NCBI GenBank assembly: GCA_030546905.1
Contig: JAUOPI010000001.1
Coordinates: 1 to 64,000, forward strand
DNA from: Granulosicoccaceae sp. 1_MG-2023
GTDB lineage: Bacteria; Pseudomonadota; Gammaproteobacteria; Granulosicoccales; Granulosicoccaceae
Direction of reading: 5' to 3'
Length of the DNA: 64,000 nucleotides
Shown: positions 58,256 to 64,000 of the stretch, piece by piece
Layout of the letters: each line of letters opens with the position of its first letter
Numbering within the stretch: position 1 is the stretch's first letter
The notes under the pieces: generated by a model
What the model saw: only the letters and a program-made list of their open reading frames with translations
Databases searched by the model: none
What the model was told of the DNA's origin: nothing
Position numbers and translations under genes: made by a program

Positions 58256-59269
58256 ATGCACCATTGTTCTGTACGCGCCGGACTCTTCGGCCTCGGTCTT
58301 TTGCTGGCCACCGCCGGCCACGCGGCGGACCGCGAACTGGTCGTCTACACCTACGACTCCTTTGCCTCCGAATGGGGCCCGGGCCCCAAAGTCAAAGCCG
58401 CCTTTGAAGCCGAATGCGGCGATTGCAGCCTGCGTTTTGTGGCCCTCGACAGCAGTGCCGGCATCCTCAACCGGGTGCAGCTCGAAGGCAAAGGCAGCGA
58501 GGCCGATATTGTGCTGGGGCTGGATACCAACCTGATGGCCGAAGCCGAAGCCAGCGGCCTGCTGGCCGACAGCGGCGCAGATCTGTCCGCGCTGGATCTG
58601 CCCGTGGAGTGGCAATCGGATATCTTTGTGCCCTATGACTACGGCTATTTCGCGTTTATCTACGACAGCGAAAAACTCCCCGAGCCGCCGGCCAGTTTTG
58701 ACGAACTGATCAATGCCCCCGATGACCTGCAGGTGATTATCACCGATCCGCGCACCAGCACCCCGGGGCTGGGCCTGATGCTGTGGATGAAAGCGGTTTA
58801 CGGCGACAAGGCCAATGCGGCCTGGGAAAAATTCAGCGACAACATCCTGACCGTCACCAAGGGCTGGAGCGAGGCCTATTTTTCGCTGTTTATGAACGGC
58901 GAAGCGCCCATGGTGCTGAGCTACAGCACCTCGCCGGCCTACCATATGGCGATAGACAAGACCGACCGCTATCAGGCGGCCCGCTTCAGCGACGGCCATT
59001 ATCTGCAGGTGGAAGTGGCCGCCTTGCTGAAAAGCAGTGATGAGCCGGAACTGGGCCGGCAGTTTCTGCAGTTTATGCTCGATGAGCGCTTCCAGCGTGA
59101 ACTGCCGCTGACCAATGTCATGTATCCGGCGACGGATATCGGCGATGCCCTGCCGGCGGTGTTTTCGCGCCTGATCGATCCTGAACCGGTGCTGCAGTTT
59201 CAGCCGGAAGAGATCCGCGCCAACCGCAAGCTCTGGATCGACGAATGGCTCGGCGTGATGAGCCGCTAG
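58256..59269 (+). CDS. thiB: Thiamine ABC transporter substrate-binding protein ThiB
   Basis: A 337-residue periplasmic binding protein: signal peptide (to about 23, ...TAGHAAD), then the ThiB opening LVVYTYDSFASEWGPGP and the segment ADIVLGLDTNLMAEAEASGL, and GWSEAYFSLFMNGEAP. It captures thiamine, TMP or TPP. First gene behind the TPP riboswitch and followed closely by thiP. Confidence 0.92.
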   Translation: MHHCSVRAGLFGLGLLLATAGHAADRELVVYTYDSFASEWGPGPKVKAAFEAECGDCSLRFVALDSSAGILNRVQLEGKGSEADIVLGLDTNLMAEAEASGLLADSGADLSALDLPVEWQSDIFVPYDYGYFAFIYDSEKLPEPPASFDELINAPDDLQVIITDPRTSTPGLGLMLWMKAVYGDKANAAWEKFSDNILTVTKGWSEAYFSLFMNGEAPMVLSYSTSPAYHMAIDKTDRYQAARFSDGHYLQVEVAALLKSSDEPELGRQFLQFMLDERFQRELPLTNVMYPATDIGDALPAVFSRLIDPEPVLQFQPEEIRANRKLWIDEWLGVMSR

Positions 59270-59333
59270 GCTGACCACCATCAGCACCTCACACCGTCTC
59301 TGGTGGCTGCCCGGTCTGCTGGCAGCCGGCTTT

Positions 59334-60884
59334 GTGCTCTGTCTGATCGTGCTGCCGCTGGGCGCGCTGATACGCCACGGTGCCGTTCAGGCGGTGCTGC
59401 AACTGAGCACCTATCAATGGCGGGTGGTGCGCTTCAGTCTCTGGCAGGCGACGCTGTCGACGCTGCTGTCCGTGTCACTGGCCATACCGGTCGCCGTGGC
59501 GCTGGCACGCCGTCCGCAGTTTCCCGGCCGCGCCTGGCTGATCCGCCTGTTCAGCGTGTCCTTGGTCATCCCCACCGTGGTGGCGGTCTACGGCATTATC
59601 GCGATCTACGGCAATCAGGGCTGGCTCAGCCGCCTGGTGCACAGCAGCGGCTATGACTGGCCGTTCAATCTCTACGGCCTCGGCGGCATTCTGCTGGCCC
59701 ATACCTTTCTTAATCTGCCCATGAGCGCGCGGCTGTTGCTGCAGGCGCTGGAATCGCTGAGCGCGGAGAACTGGCGTCTGGCCGGACAGCTTGGCATCAA
59801 CGGCTGGCACAGTTTCCGGCTGCTGCAGTGGCCGCTGATCCGCGCCGCCCTGCCCGGCATCGCGCTGCTGGTGTTCAGCCTTTGCTTTACCAGTTTTGCG
59901 ATTGTGATGACGCTCGGCGGCGGGCCGGCCGCGACCACCATCGAGGTGGCCATTTATCAGGCCCTGCGCTTTGACTTCGACACCGCCACCGCAGTCCGGC
60001 TGGCCCTGGTGCAAATGCTGCTGTGCTGCCTGCTGATTCTGTTCAGCGCACGCTACGGCCGCGCACCACTTACGACCGTCGGCAACGGTCGCCGGGTGCA
60101 GCGCTACGACGGCAACAGCGGCTGCGCGCGGCTCAGCGATACGCTGCTGATCGGCCTGGCCCTGCTGTTTACCCTGTTGCCGTTTCTCGGCATTGCCGCA
60201 GCCGGGCTGAGTCCGGCGCTGTGGCCGGTACTGCGCGATCCGGCGCTGGCCGATGCGGTGCTGCGTACGCTGACGGTGGCGCTCGGCGCGGGCTGTTTAT
60301 CGGTGCTGTGCGCCTGTGGCCTGCTGCTCAGTGCCACGCATCTGCGCGAACGGCGCGGACAGCATCTGAGCGGCCGGCTGCTGGAATTGAGCGGTTCGCT
60401 GATTCTGGTGGTGCCGCCGCTGGTGCTGGCGACCGGTTTGTTTTTATTGCTGCGCCGGTTCGCCGATGTGTTTGCCCTGGCGCTGCTGCTGACCGTGCTG
60501 ATTAACGCGCTGATGGGACTGCCGTTTGCGGTGCGCGTGCTGGAAGGGCCGTTTATCAGCAGCCTGCGCCGCCATGACCGGCTCTGTCAGTCCCTCGGCA
60601 TAGGTGCGCTGCAACGCTGGCGGCTGATCGAATGGCCGGTGCTGCGCCGGCCGCTGGGTCTGGCACTGGCATACACCTCAACCCTGGCGGCCGGCGATCT
60701 GACGGCGATTGCCTTGTTCGGCTCACAGGATATGCGCACCCTGCCCCTGCTGCTCTATCAGCGCATGGGCTCTTACCGCCTGGACGAGGCGGCCGTTACC
60801 GCACTGCTGCTGTTGCTGCTGTGTTTGTTGTTGTTCTGGATGCTGGAACGCCTGATCGGCGGACCGGCGGAGAAAGCCGGCTGA
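59334..60884 (+). CDS. thiP: Thiamine ABC transporter permease ThiP
   Basis: A permease of at least 516 residues with about 12 helices in two fused halves, each with an EAA loop (SAENWRLAGQLGINGWHSF and the second LCQSLGIGALQRW). It forms the thiamine channel with ThiB and ThiQ. The GTG at 59334 is the nearest conventional start, but it cuts into the first membrane helix. In-frame sequence upstream (59271-59333: LTTISTSHRLWWLPGLLAAG) completes that helix and holds no ATG, GTG or TTG, so the true start may be CTG 59271 or ATC 59280 (with TAGG about 9 nt before). Confidence 0.85.
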   Translation: MLCLIVLPLGALIRHGAVQAVLQLSTYQWRVVRFSLWQATLSTLLSVSLAIPVAVALARRPQFPGRAWLIRLFSVSLVIPTVVAVYGIIAIYGNQGWLSRLVHSSGYDWPFNLYGLGGILLAHTFLNLPMSARLLLQALESLSAENWRLAGQLGINGWHSFRLLQWPLIRAALPGIALLVFSLCFTSFAIVMTLGGGPAATTIEVAIYQALRFDFDTATAVRLALVQMLLCCLLILFSARYGRAPLTTVGNGRRVQRYDGNSGCARLSDTLLIGLALLFTLLPFLGIAAAGLSPALWPVLRDPALADAVLRTLTVALGAGCLSVLCACGLLLSATHLRERRGQHLSGRLLELSGSLILVVPPLVLATGLFLLLRRFADVFALALLLTVLINALMGLPFAVRVLEGPFISSLRRHDRLCQSLGIGALQRWRLIEWPVLRRPLGLALAYTSTLAAGDLTAIALFGSQDMRTLPLLLYQRMGSYRLDEAAVTALLLLLLCLLLFWMLERLIGGPAEKAG

Positions 60885-61519
60885 TGTTAGAAGCGGAGAA
60901 CCTGAGCGTCCGTCTGGGCGGACGCGATTACTGTTTCAATCTGCGCGTGGAACGCGGGCAATGCCTGGCCGTACTCGGCGAAAGCGGTGCCGGTAAAAGC
61001 ACCCTGCTGAATCTGATCGGCGGCTTTCTGCAGGCCGACGGCGGACAGCTGCGCCTCGACGGCCGCGAATTCGGCAATCTGCCGCCCGACCGGCGTCCGG
61101 TGACCACGCTGTTTCAGGATAACAATCTGTTTGCCCATCTGAGCGTACGCGATAACCTCGGCCTGGGCCTGCATCCGGGCCTGCGTCTGAGCAAGGCACA
61201 ATGGCAGCGGGTGGAAGCCCAACTGGATGCGGTGGGGTTGTCGGCTCTGGGCGGGCGTTTGCCCGGCGAGCTCAGCGGCGGACAGGCGCAACGCGTGGCG
61301 CTGGCCCGCAGTCTGCTGCGCGAGAAACCGGTGCTGCTGCTCGACGAACCCTTCAGCGCGCTGGATGAAGCGACCCGGCTGGATATGCTGCATCTGAGCG
61401 CCGGGGTCATCACGACGCACCGGCTTTGTACCGTGCTGGTCACCCACAACCGCGACGACGCCGAACGGCTCGGCGCGCGCTGCGTGTATCTGCGCGACGG
61501 CCGGCTGCAGGCGCTCTAA
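60884..61519 (+). CDS. thiQ: Thiamine ABC transporter ATPase ThiQ
   Basis: A 211-residue ABC ATPase: Walker A GESGAGKST, signature LSGGQAQR, Walker B LLLDEPFSALDE, H-loop LVTHN. It energises ThiP. The ATG overlaps the thiP stop by 1 nt. Its stop overlaps the converging thiamine-diphosphokinase stop by 4 nt. Confidence 0.9.
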   Translation: MLEAENLSVRLGGRDYCFNLRVERGQCLAVLGESGAGKSTLLNLIGGFLQADGGQLRLDGREFGNLPPDRRPVTTLFQDNNLFAHLSVRDNLGLGLHPGLRLSKAQWQRVEAQLDAVGLSALGGRLPGELSGGQAQRVALARSLLREKPVLLLDEPFSALDEATRLDMLHLSAGVITTHRLCTVLVTHNRDDAERLGARCVYLRDGRLQAL

Positions 61520-62160
61520 TCAGCCGGCGGTGTTTGGATAACCAGCAACGTACCTTCTGCCAGCTGCAGCGAGGCGCCCGCTTCACTGATCACATTGCTG
61601 ATTCCGCGCGGCGTACCGAAGCTGAGCGATTCGTTACACAGCGGATATTGCAGACCCCGGGTCACGATGCCCGCAGCACCGGGCAGCGGCAGCAAACTGA
61701 CCAGGGTGCCGACCGGCCCGCCGAGCGTCAGCTGCGCGCCGCCGCGTAAAATACAGGCCCGCTGCCCGCCCTCGACAAAACTGAGCCGGAACGGCCAGCG
61801 CTGTTGCGCCAGCAGCAGCACATTGGCCAGCGCATGGTCGAGCCGTCCGCCGCCGAGGCCGGCCACTAACACCGAGTCCACCGCCAGCGCCTGTGCGCGC
61901 TGCAAGGCCAGCTCCAGATCAGTTTCGTTCTTGCCCGCCGGATAGCGCTCGATCTGCGTGGCGCTGTCCAGCTCCTCCAGCCACGCCGCCTCAACGCTGT
62001 CCAGATCGCCGACCAGCCAGTGCGGCTGCAGACCCAGCGCACGGGCATGGGCCAGCCCGCCGTCGGCACAGATAAGCAAATCATCGGCGTGCAGATGCGT
62101 GCTTAACAGCGCATAGTCAGCGACCTGCCCGTTAGCCAGAATCAGCGCGCGCCGGCTCAC
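61516..62160 (-). CDS. thiN: Thiamine diphosphokinase
   Basis: A 214-residue thiamine pyrophosphokinase: ICADGGLAHARALGLQPHWLVGDLDSV (ATP/metal loop), KNETDLELAL (KxxTD), and the small C-terminal beta domain (GTLVSLLPL, then GLQYPLCNE). It converts thiamine to TPP. I chose the GTG at 62160, preceded by GAGGG; a longer frame to 62217 has a GTG with no ribosome site. Convergent with thiBPQ but of the same pathway: import plus activation. Confidence 0.85.
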   Translation of the reverse strand: MSRRALILANGQVADYALLSTHLHADDLLICADGGLAHARALGLQPHWLVGDLDSVEAAWLEELDSATQIERYPAGKNETDLELALQRAQALAVDSVLVAGLGGGRLDHALANVLLLAQQRWPFRLSFVEGGQRACILRGGAQLTLGGPVGTLVSLLPLPGAAGIVTRGLQYPLCNESLSFGTPRGISNVISEAGASLQLAEGTLLVIQTPPAD

Positions 62161-62319
62161 CTGCGGGCCCTCACCGCCGGGCAATGATGTGTGAGATTTA
62201 ACATTCGGACAAACCACTGTATTAGAATGTAAAACCCGCAGATGTCATAATCTCGGGTCAGCAACTGTACGACCTTACCACGACCGCCAACCCGGACCGT
62301 AGCAACGGACAACTTCTGC

Positions 62320-63798
62320 ATGGCAACTTACGCTTCCGAGCGACTGATTCACAAACCTCTGTTCTGGTGGCTGACCGGCCTGGCCGGCCTGCTCCTTCTG
62401 ATTTTTCTGGCCTTATATTTGCGCGCCGGCGCCATACAAACGACACTCGGCGAGTCCGCCCGCAGCGCCTTGCTCGGCGCCGGTCTGGACACCGTCGAAG
62501 TCAGCGCCGACGGCCGTGACCTGATCCTGAACGGGCGCGCCTTCGACGACACCGACGAGCAACGCGCGCTGGATATTGCCGCCGCCATTCCGGGCGTGCG
62601 CCGCGTGCACAACCGCCTCAGCATCGGCCCGGGTCTGGTAGCCGACACCACTCAGGTGGAACCCGCGGCGGCCACCCGCTCACCGGCGCTGGCGTTTCTG
62701 CGGCAGGAGCAGCGCCTGATCATTACCGGCGAACTGGCTGAGGACAACCGCCTTGACGGCCTGCTCAACGATCTCGGCGACAGCCTGCAGATCAGCAGCG
62801 ACGTCAGCTACAGCACGGACGTCGCCGAGGCTGCCTGGCTGCCCTCGCTGGTACCGGTGCTGACGACCTTGCCGCTGATCAGCAACGCACGCATCGATAT
62901 CGCCGGCCCGCTGCTCAATATCGAAGGCGAAGTCGGTTCAGCGCAAATCCGTGACACCATCGCCGGGCGTCTGGCGCAGATCGACCCAGCCGAATTAACC
63001 GTCCGCAACAGCCTGACCGTGGCCGACTCCGCGCCGGTGCCGGAAAACACTCTGGCGCCGCTGGAAGAACCGACTTTCTCGGCTTTTGTGAATGAGAACG
63101 GCAAGCTGGTTCTGAGCGGCCGGCTCTCACATCAGGTCGAACTCGATCAGCTGCTGGCCTCGCTGCCGGACACCTTTGGTGAAGATGATGTGGACAACCG
63201 GCTGGAGATCAGTGACCGCGTCAGTGAAGCGGACTGGCTGGATGACATCATGCAAATTCTGCCGGGCATGAAAAAACTCGATCAGGCCCGTGTTACGGTA
63301 CGAGACGGCTCGCTGAATATTTCCGGCACGGCAGTCAGTGCCGACGTCGCCCACGCACAGCAGGATGTCACCGACGGGCTGGATACCTCACTGGAGGTCA
63401 AAAATGAAATCGTGCTGCTCGAACAAACCAGCGACAGCACCCGCGCCCGCTTGCAGAAAGACCTCGAAGCCATCGCCTTCGATCGCATTCTGTTCGGCCT
63501 TAACAGCGCCGACCTGCAGCCCGGCAGCCGCGCCACACTCGATGCACTGGCGACGGTGCTGAAACGCTATCCGACGCTGCCGGTGGTGGTTGCCGGTCAT
63601 ACCGACAACACCGGCAAAGCCGAATGGAATCAGTATCTGAGCCAGTTGCGCGCCGAATCAGTACGCGACTATCTGATCGCTCAGGGCGTCAATCAGGAAC
63701 GTATTTCGGCCATCGGCTACGGGCAAACCCGGCCGCTGGTCAGCAACGACACACGACAGGGACGTATTCAGAACCGGCGGATTGAACTCAACTATTGA
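62320..63798 (+). CDS. BON/OmpA-domain membrane protein
   Basis: A 492-residue protein: N-terminal membrane helix (about 16-38), two or three BON-like segments (about 40-100, and 240-360: VSADGRDLILNGRAFDD, KLVLSGRLSHQV, GSLNISGTAVS), then an OmpA domain (about 385-492) with VAGHTDNTGKAEWNQYLSQLRAESVRDYL and RRIELNY. It probably lies in the inner membrane with its OmpA domain binding peptidoglycan; ArfA-like architecture. A second gene follows 40 nt on. Confidence 0.8.
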   Translation: MATYASERLIHKPLFWWLTGLAGLLLLIFLALYLRAGAIQTTLGESARSALLGAGLDTVEVSADGRDLILNGRAFDDTDEQRALDIAAAIPGVRRVHNRLSIGPGLVADTTQVEPAAATRSPALAFLRQEQRLIITGELAEDNRLDGLLNDLGDSLQISSDVSYSTDVAEAAWLPSLVPVLTTLPLISNARIDIAGPLLNIEGEVGSAQIRDTIAGRLAQIDPAELTVRNSLTVADSAPVPENTLAPLEEPTFSAFVNENGKLVLSGRLSHQVELDQLLASLPDTFGEDDVDNRLEISDRVSEADWLDDIMQILPGMKKLDQARVTVRDGSLNISGTAVSADVAHAQQDVTDGLDTSLEVKNEIVLLEQTSDSTRARLQKDLEAIAFDRILFGLNSADLQPGSRATLDALATVLKRYPTLPVVVAGHTDNTGKAEWNQYLSQLRAESVRDYLIAQGVNQERISAIGYGQTRPLVSNDTRQGRIQNRRIELNY

Positions 63799-63838
63799 CC
63801 ACGCTGACCCCGGGCAGCCCAACACGAAACCGACAATC

Positions 63839-64000
63839 ATGACTTATCTGATATCTGAAATAGCGCTCTTTATCGCCGCCGCGGCCCTGCTCGGGCTGGG
63901 CGTCGGCTGGATGATCCGGTCCATCGGTGTGAAGGATAGCTTTAACAAACAACAGCAGGCCTACGAAGAACGCATACTGGCGCAGGAGAAACTGCACCGC
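63839..64000 (+). CDS. Start of a membrane/coiled-coil protein, cut by the window end
   Basis: ATG at 63839 opens 54 codons without stop to the window end. The product begins with a membrane helix (EIALFIAAAALLGLGVGWMI) and continues into a Gln/Glu-rich, probably coiled-coil segment (NKQQQAYEERILAQEKL). It is 40 nt after the BON/OmpA gene and probably in its operon. Family cannot be named from the part seen. Confidence 0.6.
   Translation, partial: MTYLISEIALFIAAAALLGLGVGWMIRSIGVKDSFNKQQQAYEERILAQEKLHR

Overview
The window looks like the chromosome of an environmental gammaproteobacterium, probably outside the Enterobacterales. It carries the translocation module tamA-tamB, the glrK-qseG-glrR envelope signalling operon, a yejABEF peptide transporter, a bioMNY biotin transporter, a TPP-riboswitch-controlled thiBPQ operon and a YgiM-like SH3 protein. 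The DNA is GC-rich throughout, genes are tightly packed, and several start codons are GTG inside GTGA stop/start overlaps. No rRNA, tRNA, transposase, integrase or phage gene was found. Species cannot be assigned from the sequence alone.

Layout. 1-4 kb (minus strand): a sulfotransferase and a tandem glycosyltransferase, then a small lipoprotein. 4.1-9.8 kb: yejF-yejE-yejB-yejA on the minus strand. 10.0-14.2 kb: a two-gene RND efflux system on the plus strand. 14.2-25.6 kb: an island bounded on both sides by the same family of TGTAGGAGC palindromic repeats. It holds a WYL regulator, a type I-G (formerly I-U) CRISPR-Cas operon (cas3-csx17-csb1-csb2) and an array of 26 repeats and 25 spacers. 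25.6-35.5 kb: nitroreductase, DsbA-like protein, envelope lipoproteins, a translationally coupled operon of glycosyltransferase, nucleosidase, spore-photoproduct-lyase-like radical SAM enzyme and SDR, then small orphan genes. 35.6-43 kb: tamAB and a glycosidase-like lipoprotein. 43.4-49 kb: a degenerate M48-peptidase-like membrane protein, a DUF2520 oxidoreductase-like protein and a GGDEF/EAL protein. 49-57.3 kb: bioMNY, a retropepsin-like protein, glrK-qseG-glrR, GDPD and an SH3 protein. 57.4-64 kb: an acetyltransferase, the thiamine locus, and an OmpA/BON protein followed by a truncated gene.

The most unusual observation is in the CRISPR locus. The interference genes look complete. The adaptation genes have collapsed into one 156-codon open frame that joins the N-terminus of a Cas4 (normally Cas4-Cas1) protein in frame to the C-terminal two thirds of Cas2, with all of Cas1 missing. 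The leader-proximal repeat carries a private substitution not copied into later repeats, which independently suggests that spacer acquisition has stopped. The system therefore looks like an effector with a frozen memory, possibly controlled by the WYL repressor through palindromes around the cas promoter. Other points worth a second look are an alpha/beta hydrolase whose nucleophile serine is glycine, a membrane M48 homologue without its zinc motif, a spore-photoproduct-lyase operon in a non-spore-former, and a thiP gene without a conventional start codon at the expected place.
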